A stretch of DNA of 64,000 nt from Nocardia suismassiliense (GCF_900269665.1 NZ_LT985361.1:6397933-6461932); one strand, 5' to 3'; shown: positions 50,380 to 63,553, numbered from the stretch's first letter. Numbers and translations are program-made. The notes: generated by a model not told the origin, from the letters alone.

Positions 50380-50943
50380 CTAGCGCGCGTCGGCGCTGGA
50401 AACGTGCACCGGCGTGGCGGGTTCGCCGCGCCGACGTGACTTCACGAAGTAGAGCCCGGCCACCACGGCAGCGGTGCCGACGAGCAACACACCGGTGATC
50501 GCGGTGTAGGACACGCTCTCCGGCTGCTCCAGCTTGTCCACGAAAAGCCGTGCGGCTTCGGCAGAGTGCGCGCCGCCCTTGAACTTCGCGGTGTCCTCGG
50601 CCCACTCCAGGCGGACCCGGGAGATGGTGTCGCTGTAGGTGCCGACCCAGTCGTCGCTCAGCACCACCACGGTGCCGTGCTGGGTCTTGCCGACCTCGGT
50701 GGCCAGGTCCCGTAGGCTCGAATCGTGGCCTGGATTACCGGGAACGACCACGATGCTCAGCGCGATGCCGTCCGCCCGCGCGTCGGCGGCGACCGCGGCC
50801 AACTCCGCCTGATCCTTGCCGTCCACCGTGGCGACGTGATTGTCGGCCAGGTCGGCATTGATGGTGGTGACGGTGTCCTCGGTGATGTTCGGCGGCAGGC
50901 CGGCGGCCATGGGTGTGAAAACCGAGGTGTGCGAGACGGTCAT
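50380..50943 (-). CDS. Membrane protein of the Rv1476 family
   Basis: 187 residues; length and position match Rv1476 (186). N-terminal globular part (A-G-L-P-P-N-I-T-E-D-T-V-T-T-I-N-A-D-L) is followed by one C-terminal membrane span (Y-T-A-I-T-G-V-L-L-V-G-T-A-A-V-V-A-G-L) and R-R-R. The ATG at 50943 agrees with the family length; 52 upstream codons are rejected. Function unknown; TPM-domain-like. Confidence 0.85.
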   Translation of the reverse strand: MTVSHTSVFTPMAAGLPPNITEDTVTTINADLADNHVATVDGKDQAELAAVAADARADGIALSIVVVPGNPGHDSSLRDLATEVGKTQHGTVVVLSDDWVGTYSDTISRVRLEWAEDTAKFKGGAHSAEAARLFVDKLEQPESVSYTAITGVLLVGTAAVVAGLYFVKSRRRGEPATPVHVSSADAR

Positions 50944-51147
50944 CTTCCATCCGGTCTGTCGAGCCGCATCGGCATCCGAAGCGACGTGCATCCAACACTG
51001 CAAGGTGAGCTCAACGCCACCCGGCTGGCTCCGAAAGCACAGTACGCGACGGAGAGTCGGAGCACGCGCACACCGCACACGACGCGCCCCGGTGTGCAAC
51101 GCCGTGGGCGGTCGTGTCCGGTACCCCAGCCGCCCCCGTGCGCCTCA

Positions 51148-51163
51148 CAGGACAAGCGTACTG
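51148..51163. promoter_or_regulatory. AcnR operator in the acnA promoter
   Basis: CAGGACAAGCGTACTG matches the consensus CAGNAC-NNNC-GTACTG described for AcnR in Corynebacterium. It lies 113 bp upstream of the acnA start, overlapping the probable promoter, and the acnR gene follows acnA. The match is exact at every defined position. Confidence 0.88.
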
Positions 51164-51275
51164 TTAAGGTCATAGCGCGAGGAACCGGCGCCCTCCGGCG
51201 CTGGAGCACCTGCAAAGACTCGGTCGCCGGCACAGCCCCGCCGACGACCAACCCTCACAGACGAGTGGAGCTGAC

Positions 51276-54095
<2,820 letters not shown>

Positions 54096-54118
54096 TCACG
54101 CACTCGCCGTTAGTCGAG

Positions 54119-54156
54119 AGTCCGCGCACCGCGTTTTCGCGGTGCGCGGACTTCTC
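54119..54156 (+). terminator. Strong intrinsic terminator after acnA
   Basis: 15-bp perfect stem (AGTCCGCGCACCGCG and its complement) with a TTTT loop, followed by TCTC. It lies between acnA and acnR, so acnR may depend partly on read-through or its own promoter. Confidence 0.85.
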
Positions 54157-54182
54157 ACACCTCTTGGAGGAGCACGTCCGTT

Positions 54183-54749
54183 ATGCCCAAAGTCAGTGAT
54201 GATCACCTCGCCGCCCGGCGCAGCCAGATTCTCGACGGGGCGCGGCGATGCTTTGCCGAATACGGGTACGAGGGCGCCACGGTGCGCCGCCTCGAGGAAG
54301 AGATCGGCCTGTCCCGCGGCGCGATCTTCCACCACTTCCGGGACAAGGACGCACTGTTCCTCGCGCTGGCGCAGGAAGACGCCGAGCGCATGGCCGACGT
54401 GGCGGCCAACCAGGGCATCGTCGGCGTCATGCGCGATATGCTCGCCCACCCCGAGCAATTCAATTGGCTCGGCACCCGTCTGGAGATCGCGCGCCGCCTG
54501 CGCACCGATCCCGAATTCCGCGCAGGCTGGTCGCAGCGCTCGGCCGAACTGACCGCCGCGACACTCGCCCGGCTGGAGCGCCGCAAAGCAGCGGGCGCCC
54601 TACGCGACGACGTCCCCACCGACGTGCTGCTCGGCTACCTCGACCTGGTCCTGGACGGCCTCATCGCCCGCATCGCATCTGGGCACACCAACGAAAACCT
54701 CACTGCGGTACTGGATCTCGTCGAAGCGTCGGTGCGCCGGCGGGACTGA
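54183..54749 (+). CDS. acnR: AcnR, TetR-family repressor of aconitase
   Basis: 188-residue repressor. The TetR_N domain covers about 10-60 (R-R-S-Q-I-L-D-G-A-R-R-C-F-A-E-Y-G-Y-E-G-A-T-V-R-R-L; recognition helix S-R-G-A-I-F-H-H-F-R-D-K-D-A-L). It lies downstream of acnA and the AcnR box at 51148, as in mycobacteria (Rv1474c) and Corynebacterium. In Corynebacterium AcnR senses citrate-Mg. ATG at 54183. Confidence 0.93.
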   Translation: MPKVSDDHLAARRSQILDGARRCFAEYGYEGATVRRLEEEIGLSRGAIFHHFRDKDALFLALAQEDAERMADVAANQGIVGVMRDMLAHPEQFNWLGTRLEIARRLRTDPEFRAGWSQRSAELTAATLARLERRKAAGALRDDVPTDVLLGYLDLVLDGLIARIASGHTNENLTAVLDLVEASVRRRD

Positions 54750-54751
54750 CG

Positions 54752-55546
54752 CTAGAAGTTGACGTTGAGGTAGTCGGCCGCGTGCGTTGTCCACAGCACG
54801 TCGGTGCCCGGCATGGGGTGACCGGAATACCGAACGTGCTGTCCATCCGGCCACGGGGTGAGGTAGCCGATGAGGCCGCGGACCGCGGCGGCGTAGCGGT
54901 CCAGGTTCGCGATCGGATCGTGCATCAGCCACTCGAGCAGCTCCGCGAAGATCAGCGGGGCGAGATTACCGATGCGGGCGCCCTCGAGGAACGAGAACGG
55001 GGAGATTCCGACGTCGAGGAACCGGAGCGGGGAATCGGCGGGTGCGGCGGTGATGATGTCGCCGGGGTTGGCGTACTCGCGCACGGCAACCCCGGCGGGC
55101 CACGCGCCACGCTGGCCGTGCAAGCCGTAAGTGGTTGGCGGGCAGAGGTTTCCGACCGACTGGCCCGCCTTGCGCAGCGGGTTGGCGATGTTCACCGCGA
55201 ACGCGATCTCCAGCGGCGAGCCGTCGATGTTGGTGTACTTGCCTGAGCGCACGCCCTCGAGGATCCGGCTCGCGCAGATACCGCCGAGCGAATAGCTCAG
55301 CAGCCCACAGACATTCGGCGAATCCTGAATCGCTTTGACGCCCGCTGCGGTACCCAGCCGCACCGAGGTGTCCAGCGACGGCCCCCAGATATCCGGCGAC
55401 GGGCCCACCGAGGCAGGCCAATTCGGCTCGAAGAACGAGAACTTTTCGGTATCGAGCAGTTTCGTGACGTCGTACAGCATGCCCGCGGGTGCACCGTCGG
55501 AGTTCCGCGGCTCGCCGGTTCCGCGCAGGGTAATGATGTCGATCAT
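54752..55546 (-). CDS. Alpha/beta hydrolase, cutinase/lysin-B-like
   Basis: 264 residues without signal peptide. The N-terminus I-D-I-I-T-L-R-G-T-G-E-P-R and nucleophile elbow G-L-L-S-Y-S-L-G-G-I resemble cutinase/PE-PPE and phage LysB esterases, with Y-A-N-P-G-D-I (Asp) and a late His (T-H-A-A-D-Y). Candidate substrates are lipid esters or mycolyl-arabinogalactan. Ends two bases after acnR, convergent with it; first gene of the block inserted between acnR and the Rv1473A-like gene. Confidence 0.7.
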   Translation of the reverse strand: MIDIITLRGTGEPRNSDGAPAGMLYDVTKLLDTEKFSFFEPNWPASVGPSPDIWGPSLDTSVRLGTAAGVKAIQDSPNVCGLLSYSLGGICASRILEGVRSGKYTNIDGSPLEIAFAVNIANPLRKAGQSVGNLCPPTTYGLHGQRGAWPAGVAVREYANPGDIITAAPADSPLRFLDVGISPFSFLEGARIGNLAPLIFAELLEWLMHDPIANLDRYAAAVRGLIGYLTPWPDGQHVRYSGHPMPGTDVLWTTHAADYLNVNF

Positions 55547-55742
55547 CGTTCGTCTCCTAGCGCGCCGAGGTGATCGGCGCGAAACCCACGCTAGGTGCGC
55601 CGCGCACCCGATGCGCGAGTAACGAACTACCTGATTCGCTCACCGGACCCACCGGAGCCACCGGCCCGCGCGGACGCGGACTCGCCGGTTCGTCCGCACT
55701 CCCGATGCCGACGCGCTCCAGAGCGGATGGACCTACCCCCGC

Positions 55743-56312
55743 CTATCTTCCCGGCTCCAGACTGCCGAGCAACGCGCGGGCGATGCGGTCGAGTTCGTGG
55801 CGGTCGTGTGCGGACAGCACGGACAGCATGCGGGTTTCGTTCTCGGTGTGGGCGGTGACGACCTGGTCGACGAGCTTGCGGCCGTCGCCGGTCAGGGCGA
55901 CGCGCACGGCGCGGCGGTCGGCGGGGTCGGCGATGCGACGGACCAGGCCCGCGGATTCGAGCCGGTCGAGCCGGCCGGTCATGCCCGCCCGGGAGAGCAT
56001 CAGGGTGTCGGCGAGCACGGACGGGTTGAGTTCGAACGGTTCGCCGGAACGGCGCAGGGCGGCGAGCACATCGAACTCGCCGCGCTGCAAGCCGTGTGCG
56101 GTGAAGACCTCTTCGATCACCCGTTGCGCTACGACGAGCAGCCTGCCGAGGCGGCCGACGATCGCCATGGCCTCCAGTTCGAGGTCGGGTCGTTCGCGCC
56201 GCCACTGCGCGACGATCGCGTCGACCGGATCATCCATCCCATCACGACCTTTGCCGATCGCGGCCGCTTGAACCGGGGCGTCGTCCGGTGCGGGCTCGGG
56301 TGCGTCAGCCAT
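55743..56312 (-). CDS. MarR family transcriptional regulator
   Basis: 189 residues with a winged-helix DNA-binding domain: L-Q-R-G-E-F-D-V-L-A-A-L-R-R-S-G-E-P-F, then V-L-A-D-T-L-M-L-S-R-A-G-M-T-G-R-L-D-R-L-E-S-A-G-L-V-R-R and the wing D-P-A-D-R-R-A-V-R-V-A-L-T. ATG at 56312 or 56237 (25 residues shorter, omitting a low-complexity N-terminus). Divergent from a cupin gene with a palindromic site between, so it likely controls the cupin and itself. Confidence 0.88.
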   Translation of the reverse strand: MADAPEPAPDDAPVQAAAIGKGRDGMDDPVDAIVAQWRRERPDLELEAMAIVGRLGRLLVVAQRVIEEVFTAHGLQRGEFDVLAALRRSGEPFELNPSVLADTLMLSRAGMTGRLDRLESAGLVRRIADPADRRAVRVALTGDGRKLVDQVVTAHTENETRMLSVLSAHDRHELDRIARALLGSLEPGR

Positions 56313-56371
56313 GTGCGTGCGAAATCAGTTGTCGCGTCTCCACCATGGACAGGATTCTATTCGCCGATATA

Positions 56372-56404
56372 TAGTTCGGTAGCGAATTATCAATCGGCGA
56401 ACTA
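56372..56404. promoter_or_regulatory. Candidate MarR operator
   Basis: TAGTTCG and CGAACTA arms 19 bp apart in the divergent MarR/cupin gap; a related G-A-A-C-T-A-C-C string also occurs at 55624. Linked to MarR by position only. Confidence 0.5.
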
Positions 56405-56417
56405 CCTGGAGATCCAA

Positions 56418-56921
56418 ATGAGCACCACCACCCCTCGCAACGACGTCGCGATCCGCCAACCCCAGGACGCCGAGACACTCAGCACCGACGCGGTCACCGT
56501 GCGACTACTGCTCGACGCCTCCGACACCGACGGCACGCTGAGCACCCTCGAAGTCACCATGCAGCCCGGCGCCGACGGCGCAGCGCCGCACTACCACACC
56601 AGTTCCGACGAACTGTTCTACGTCGCGGACGGCGAACTGCAACTGCTGGCCGGCGACCGGATCGTCACGGTCGGCGCGGGCGGCTCGATCGTGGTGCCGA
56701 AGTTCCTGCCACACGCCTTCGGCGCCACGCCCGACAGCTCCGCGCGCATCATGATCGCGCTACTGCCCGGCGTGCAGCGCTTCGAGTACTTCCGGCTGCT
56801 GGACCGCATCGCCAAGGGCGAATCCACCCTGGCCGATCTCGCCGCGGCGCAGCAGGAGTTCGACAACCACTTCGTCGACGCGCCGAACTGGTGGGCCGAG
56901 CGCAACGCCAATCGCCGCTGA
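56418..56921 (+). CDS. Cupin-domain protein
   Basis: 167 residues with a cupin 2 fold. Metal-binding pattern H58-x-H60-(x)4-E65 and H99, the usual three-His-one-Glu site. Could be a small dioxygenase or isomerase, or a regulator of redox stress. ATG at 56418. Divergent from MarR and probably repressed by it. Confidence 0.88.
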   Translation: MSTTTPRNDVAIRQPQDAETLSTDAVTVRLLLDASDTDGTLSTLEVTMQPGADGAAPHYHTSSDELFYVADGELQLLAGDRIVTVGAGGSIVVPKFLPHAFGATPDSSARIMIALLPGVQRFEYFRLLDRIAKGESTLADLAAAQQEFDNHFVDAPNWWAERNANRR

Positions 56922-57000
56922 GGGTCGTGCACAATCCGACTGTGACCAACCCGTCGATGCAGGTCGGAACAACTCCGGCCGCACAGGAGGTTCGCAGGAG

Positions 57001-57417
57001 ATGACCTTTTCCGTCCCGATCGCCGTCCGCGGTTACGAGCTCGACACGCAAGGCCACCTCAACCAGGCGGTCTATCTGCAATACGCCGAGCACGCCCGCT
57101 GGGAGCTGATGCGGGCGGCGGGCGCACCGCAGGAAAAGCTCGTCGCCAGTGGCGTCGGACCGGTCGTGCTGGAAACCACCATCAAGTATCTGCGGGAACT
57201 GCGCGGCGGTGACGAGGTCACCGTTTCGGTCGACTTCGAATGGCTGACCGGTAAGACGTTTGTGTTCCGGCACGAGATCCGCAAACTCGACGGCACCGTC
57301 GCGGCCGAGATATCGACGATTACCGGCCTGCTCGACCTCACCGCCCGTAAGCTCGTCGCCGCGCCGGGCGAACGCTTCGCGGCGCTGGCCGAGCGGCCCG
57401 ACCTGCTCGGACTTTGA
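57001..57417 (+). CDS. Acyl-CoA thioesterase (4HBT hot-dog fold)
   Basis: 138 residues. N-terminal V-R-G-Y-E-L-D-T-Q-G-H-L-N-Q-A-V-Y-L-Q-Y-A-E matches the 4-hydroxybenzoyl-CoA thioesterase/YbgC type, where D15 and the H-L-N turn belong to the active site. Likely hydrolyses small acyl-CoA or acyl-ACP. ATG at 57001 with AGGAG upstream. Confidence 0.9.
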   Translation: MTFSVPIAVRGYELDTQGHLNQAVYLQYAEHARWELMRAAGAPQEKLVASGVGPVVLETTIKYLRELRGGDEVTVSVDFEWLTGKTFVFRHEIRKLDGTVAAEISTITGLLDLTARKLVAAPGERFAALAERPDLLGL

Positions 57418-57688
57418 ATCGGCAAGTACGGATGCACAGCCGCCAACCCCGAGCAATATATGGCTCAATTTTTCCATCCGGAAATAGCTCACCGGTTGCG
57501 CTGGAGCCATGTCCGGAGCACCGAAAATCTTTCGGCGCTAGCGCATCCGGTTCCGAAATTCGGTTTGCCACCGGCCGTGAAATCTCTCGAACCGATCCGA
57601 TCCGGCCGAGCTGCGCGTTATGATCCAAGTCACGCTCGGGGGTCGTGGCAAATCGCGAGCAGATCGGATTCAGATCGGAGAATGAGCT

Positions 57689-58234
57689 ATGACCGACGCA
57701 CTCCGCCTTCCCGGAACCGCGCCGAAGAGTGATCGCGTTGCTCCGCTGCGGGGTGTGCTGGTCGCGGAGTCGGAACGAGATATCACCGTCCGCGTGCCCG
57801 AGGGCACGTGGACTTTCCGTCGGTCCGACGTCGTGCGCGTGCTCGATTCGCCGCTGACCGACGGACTCTCCTGCGTACCCGACGGCATCACGACGTTGCC
57901 CGACGGCACCGCACCCCGGACCGGCAGAGTCAGCGCGGCCGGCGACGTCGGTGCTGTGCGCGTCGGCCGCCAGGTGGTAGTGGACATCCGCGCCGGTGCG
58001 ACCGCCGATTTCACCCGCAAGATGCGCATCGATCTCGTCGATCGGCCGATGACCATCCCGGAGACGCCGTCCCCGGCGCGCGGCGACGAAGAACTGCGGC
58101 AGCTCACCGAGCGCTGGGCCGAGCGCCTGAACATCGTCGACCTCACCGGCGCGCACGGCGCCACTTACACCTACTGCCAGACCAAGTCGTTCGCAACCAG
58201 CGACGACGGCATCAACTGCGACAGTCTCGACTGA
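57689..58234 (+). CDS. Candidate graspetide precursor or partner protein
   Basis: 181 residues, no known domain. The N-terminal 120 residues are beta-rich with balanced charges; a helical segment (D-E-E-L-R-Q-L-T-E-R-W-A-E-R) at 133-146 precedes a C-terminal stretch 153-181 very rich in Thr, Ser, Asp and two Cys (C163, C177; S-D-D-G and C-D-S-L-D end). It is 12 bp upstream of the ATP-grasp enzyme. A Ser/Thr-Asp-rich C-terminus is what graspetide cores look like, but a 150-residue leader would be unusually long; an auxiliary binding protein is the alternative. Confidence 0.55.
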   Translation: MTDALRLPGTAPKSDRVAPLRGVLVAESERDITVRVPEGTWTFRRSDVVRVLDSPLTDGLSCVPDGITTLPDGTAPRTGRVSAAGDVGAVRVGRQVVVDIRAGATADFTRKMRIDLVDRPMTIPETPSPARGDEELRQLTERWAERLNIVDLTGAHGATYTYCQTKSFATSDDGINCDSLD

Positions 58235-58245
58235 GCGGTGCGCGC

Positions 58246-59208
58246 ATGACGGCACGCCGGGCGAGCTCGGTCCTGATAGTGTCGGAATCCGACGACCTGC
58301 ACGCCACCGCCATGGCGGCGACGCTGCGAGAGCATCACGCGCTCAGCGCGATTCACCTCGACCTGCGCGACTTCCCGCGCGAGTCGGGCAGTTTCCGGCT
58401 GGATCGGCTCGGCACCGCACGCTCGCTCTCGCACCTCATCGGACTCGACGACGTGCGCTCGGTCTGGTGGCGCCGCCCGCATCCGTGCCAGGTGCCCGGC
58501 GGGGTCCGCGCCACCGACGACGAGTTCCGCCAGGCCGAATGCGACAGCTTCATCCAGGGCATGCTCTGGTCCATACCGGCCAACTGGATCAACGACCCCG
58601 GCGCCGACCGCACCGCGGCCCGCAAGATCGTGCAGCTGGAGACGGCGCTGCGGGCCGGCTTCGCGGTGCCGGAGACGCTGATCACCAACGATCCGGACGA
58701 GGCCCGCAGTTTCGCCGAATCCCGGCCCGGCCCAGTCGTTTACAAGCGCACCGGGACCAGCCGCGCCGAGTTCGCGGAGACCAGGATCATCACCGAGGCC
58801 GACTACGGCAGGCTCGCGGGCATCCGCGCCGCACCGACCACCTTCCAGGATTACATCGACGCCGAATGCGATCTGCGGGTCGTCTGGGTGGACGGTGTCG
58901 AATGGACGGTGCGGATCGACTCGCAAGCCGGGGTCGGTCGGGTGGACTCCCGCCTGGACACCTCGGTCGATTTCGTGCCCGAGCATCTGCCCGCGTCGGT
59001 CAGTAAATCGCTCGCCACGCTGATGGGTGCGCTCGGATTGTCCTTCGGCGTCTTGGACATTCGGCTCGGCCTCGACGGCGAGTACTACTTCCTCGAGGTC
59101 AACCCGCAGGGCCAGTTCGCGTACCTGGAGATCAAGACCGGCCTGCCCATCTTCCGCAGCCTCGCCAACCTGCTCGTCGACGGCGACGGCTCGGTCAGCG
59201 GCTACTGA
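58246..59208 (+). CDS. ATP-grasp peptide ligase, MvdC/MvdD-like (graspetide synthetase)
   Basis: 320 residues. The pre-ATP-grasp part has the family-typical V-W-W-R-R-P (73-78); then I-N-D-P and A-A-R-K-I-V-Q-L (K127), V-V-Y-K-R (K167), Q-D-Y-I, and metal ligands D271 (G-V-L-D-I-R-L), E284 and N286 (F-L-E-V-N-P-Q-G-Q-F). Such enzymes form omega-ester or amide links between Ser/Thr/Lys and Asp/Glu in precursor peptides. The gene directly upstream is the natural substrate candidate. ATG at 58246, although a GTG at 58237 would give three more residues. Confidence 0.82.
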   Translation: MTARRASSVLIVSESDDLHATAMAATLREHHALSAIHLDLRDFPRESGSFRLDRLGTARSLSHLIGLDDVRSVWWRRPHPCQVPGGVRATDDEFRQAECDSFIQGMLWSIPANWINDPGADRTAARKIVQLETALRAGFAVPETLITNDPDEARSFAESRPGPVVYKRTGTSRAEFAETRIITEADYGRLAGIRAAPTTFQDYIDAECDLRVVWVDGVEWTVRIDSQAGVGRVDSRLDTSVDFVPEHLPASVSKSLATLMGALGLSFGVLDIRLGLDGEYYFLEVNPQGQFAYLEIKTGLPIFRSLANLLVDGDGSVSGY

Positions 59209-59224
59209 CGGCGAAGGTCGCGGC

Positions 59225-59477
59225 ATCGCGAAGCGATTCGATGAGGTAGACAGCACGATCTTCGGCAACGCGTTGACCAGTGGTGCCAGCAGCGCGTCGC
59301 CGGGCGTGGCCGGATCCTGTTGCGCGCCCGGCCAATACTGGCGAGCAGCGCGTAGGAGGCATGGCCGAAGATCTGGGCGTCCACCGCACCGAGCAGCTCG
59401 GCGAGGTACGCGTCCAGTTCGGGGTCGTCGACCCCGATCCAGTCCAGCGCATCGGGGCAAACGACCTCATCGGTTCG
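59225..59477 (-). pseudogene. Remnant of a dihydrofolate reductase-like (RibD C-terminal) gene
   Basis: Reading on the minus strand, D-A-L-D-W-I-G-V-D-D-P-E-L-D-A-Y-L-A-E-L-L-G is followed by V-D-A-Q-I-F-G-H-A-S-Y-A-L-L, then, in another frame, Y-W-P-G-A-Q-Q-D-P-A-T-P-G-D and L-V-N-A-L-P-K-I-V-L-S-T-S. Together they match the DHFR/RibD-like family, split by a frameshift near 59336. The N-terminal substrate part and the C-terminal half are missing. About 85 codons are left of a gene normally near 190. Confidence 0.72.
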
Positions 59478-59521
59478 GTCGAAAAAGATACCGGCCGAAC
59501 CGATTTCGAGTTCTGCGGACG

Positions 59522-59755
59522 CTACTGGCTCTTACGGCGGTTCGCACCGCCGCGGCTGCGGAGCTGCACATGCGACTCCACCAGCACATTGTGGATGAAG
59601 CCGTAGGAGCGACCGGTCGCTCGCGCCAGCGAGCGAATGCTCGCCCCTGCCTCGTACTGCTTCTTCAACTGGGTCTGTAGGCGGTCCCGGGACTTCCCCG
59701 TGACACGTGTTCCCTTACCCAGGGTGGCTTTGACTTGCGTTGGCCTGTCGCTCAT
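59522..59755 (-). CDS. Small helix-turn-helix protein (Rv1473A-like)
   Basis: 77 residues: basic N-terminus (A-T-L-G-K-G-T-R-V-T-G-K-S-R-D-R-L), HTH G-A-S-I-R-S-L-A-R-A-T-G-R-S-Y-G-F-I-H-N-V-L (37-58), basic tail. Similar in size and position to Rv1473A, next to the ABC-F gene. DNA-binding is likely; targets unknown. Confidence 0.82.
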   Translation of the reverse strand: MSDRPTQVKATLGKGTRVTGKSRDRLQTQLKKQYEAGASIRSLARATGRSYGFIHNVLVESHVQLRSRGGANRRKSQ

Positions 59756-59835
59756 GGCTTCCTCCGAGTCGCCGAGCAGCTCTTTCCAGGCTAAGCACTC
59801 GAGGGTCCGTGATCAACGGATTCTTGTGATGAAAG

Positions 59836-61467
<1,632 letters not shown>

Positions 61468-61630
61468 AGATTTCTCCTCGCGGATCAGTGGTGCTGGGCG
61501 GTAAGTACTCGATTGTGCGACGTCGATACGCACAAGAACCACCGATTTTACCTGGGTTCGCACACCGCTCTTACCCGCGGCGACTCGGGTGTGACGGCCG
61601 TAACTGAACCGCCGAGTAACCTGCCGTGGC

Positions 61631-62395
61631 ATGAGTAACGATCTTTTGGGCAAGAGCGCTCTGGTGAGCGGGGCAAGTCGGGGCATCGGTAAGGCCGTCG
61701 CGGCGGAGCTGCTGAGCCGCGGCGCGAACGTGCTGATCACCGCGCGCAAGCAGGACCCGCTGGACGAGACCGCCGCCGAGCTGCGCGCCCTCGGCCACCA
61801 GGGTGAGGTCGTGGCGCTGGCGGGCAACTCCGGCCATGCCGAAGACCGCGCGGCGGCCATCGACCGGTTGATGGCCGAGTTCGGTTCGGTGGACATCCTG
61901 ATCAACAACACCGGCATAAACCCCGTCTTCGGATCGCTGATGGAGGCCGACCTTGATGCGGTGCGCAAGATCTTCGATGTGAACGTCGTCGCGGCGCTCG
62001 GCTACATCCAGCAGGCGTTCAAGGCGTGGATGGGTGAGCACGGCGGCGCGGTGGTCAACGTCGCCAGCGTCGCGGGCATCCGCTCGTCCGGTGTGATCGC
62101 CGCGTACGGCGCGTCGAAGGCGGCGCTGATCCGGCTCACCGACGAGCTCGCCTGGCAGCTCGGGCCGAAGATCCGGGTGAACGCGGTCGCACCAGGCGTG
62201 ATCAAGACGAAGTTCGCCGACGCGCTGTACGCCGAGGACGAGGAGCGGGCGGCGAGCGTTTACCCGATGAAGCGGCTCGGTACGCCGGAGGATGTGGCGC
62301 GGCTGATCGGGTTCCTGGTCTCGGACGAGGCGGCGTGGATCACCGGGGAGACCGTGCGCGTGGACGGCGGATTGCTGTCTACCGGCGGCATCTGA
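61631..62395 (+). CDS. SDR-family oxidoreductase
   Basis: 254 residues, classical SDR. S-G-A-S-R-G-I-G (13-20), N-N-T-G (92-95; Thr in place of the usual Ala), catalytic S146, Y159, K163 (Y-G-A-S-K). FabG-like, but not adjacent to FAS genes. ATG at 61631, divergent from the ABC-F gene. Substrate unknown. Confidence 0.9.
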   Translation: MSNDLLGKSALVSGASRGIGKAVAAELLSRGANVLITARKQDPLDETAAELRALGHQGEVVALAGNSGHAEDRAAAIDRLMAEFGSVDILINNTGINPVFGSLMEADLDAVRKIFDVNVVAALGYIQQAFKAWMGEHGGAVVNVASVAGIRSSGVIAAYGASKAALIRLTDELAWQLGPKIRVNAVAPGVIKTKFADALYAEDEERAASVYPMKRLGTPEDVARLIGFLVSDEAAWITGETVRVDGGLLSTGGI

Positions 62396-62440
62396 GCGTC
62401 CCGAAGTGCCAGTGAGCCGGTACGTGTCGAGGGCCTCGAC

Positions 62441-63553
62441 GTGACGGTGGATGTCGTCGTTTGCGGACTCGGCCCGGCCGGTCGGGCGCTGGCGCATCGT
62501 TGCCTGGCCCGTGGGCTGTCGGTCACCGTGGTCGATCCCGCACCGGATCGTCGATGGACGGCGACCTACGCGGCGTGGGCGAACGAGCTGCCCGGGTGGC
62601 TGGATGCGTCGGCCATCGCGGCGACGGTCGACCAGCCGACGGCGTGGGGAACTCGTGAGCACCGCATCGAGCGGGCTTATGCCGTGCTCGATACGGACCG
62701 GCTGCGGGAGTCGCTCGATCTGACCGGAGCCGAGGTCGTCGCGGATCGCGCGGTGGAGCTCACCGCAGGCACGGTGTCACTGGCCTCTGGTCGGCTGCTG
62801 AGCGCGCAACGAGTCATCGATGCGCGTGGCATTGCCCGCTCCCCCGCGTTGGCCGAGCAGACGGCTTACGGGCTCGTGCTCGACGCGAAGCGGTGTGCGG
62901 GACTCGCGCCGCTGTTCATGGACTGGCGTGCGGATAACGGCGCGCCCGAGGACGCGCCGCGGTCGTTTCTGTATGCGGTGCCGCTCGGCGGCGGCGGGAT
63001 GCTGCTGGAGGAAACCTGTCTGGCCGGTCGGCCGGCGCTCGACGGGACCGTGCTGCGCGAGCGGCTGGTGCACCGATTGCGTTCCCGCGGCATCGACCTC
63101 ACCGGTGCCGAGCGGGTAGAGCGAGTTCGGTTCCCGGTCGAAGGCGGCAGACCCGGCCGTGGCACCTTCGGCGCGGCGGGCGGATTCGCGCATCCAGCTA
63201 CCGGATACAGCGTGGCCGCTTCCCTCGCGGCGGCCGACGCCGTTGCGGCGGGAGCAGCGATCTGGCCCGTATCGGCGCGGGCGGTGTATCGACTGCGGGC
63301 CGCCGGTTTGCGGGCGTTGCTCGCGTTGCCGCCGACCGACCTCCCGGTTTTTTTCGACGCATTCTTCGGCCTGCCCACCGCCGCACAACGCGTGTATCTT
63401 TCGGGCCGCACCGACCTGAATGGCATGGTCAGCGCCATGCGGACGCTGTTCGTCGCGCTCCCGCCGACACAGCGTCGGCGCGTCGCGGCCGCGACACTCG
63501 GGATGCCGATTCGCTCGCCTATTCGAATGCGTTCCGCCATCATGGAGGAATGA
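62441..63553 (+). CDS. Lycopene cyclase, CrtL/CrtY type
   Basis: 370-residue flavin-fold protein of the carotenoid pathway that cyclises lycopene ends. N-terminal V-D-V-V-V-C-G-L-G-P-A-G-R-A-L dinucleotide fold, later E-E-T-C-L (E-E-T motif) and G-G-x-x-H-P-A-T-G-Y-S-V (family signature near the C-terminus). GTG start at 62441, 45 bp after the SDR stop. Carotenoid genes for earlier steps are not in the window. Confidence 0.88.
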   Translation: MTVDVVVCGLGPAGRALAHRCLARGLSVTVVDPAPDRRWTATYAAWANELPGWLDASAIAATVDQPTAWGTREHRIERAYAVLDTDRLRESLDLTGAEVVADRAVELTAGTVSLASGRLLSAQRVIDARGIARSPALAEQTAYGLVLDAKRCAGLAPLFMDWRADNGAPEDAPRSFLYAVPLGGGGMLLEETCLAGRPALDGTVLRERLVHRLRSRGIDLTGAERVERVRFPVEGGRPGRGTFGAAGGFAHPATGYSVAASLAAADAVAAGAAIWPVSARAVYRLRAAGLRALLALPPTDLPVFFDAFFGLPTAAQRVYLSGRTDLNGMVSAMRTLFVALPPTQRRRVAAATLGMPIRSPIRMRSAIMEE

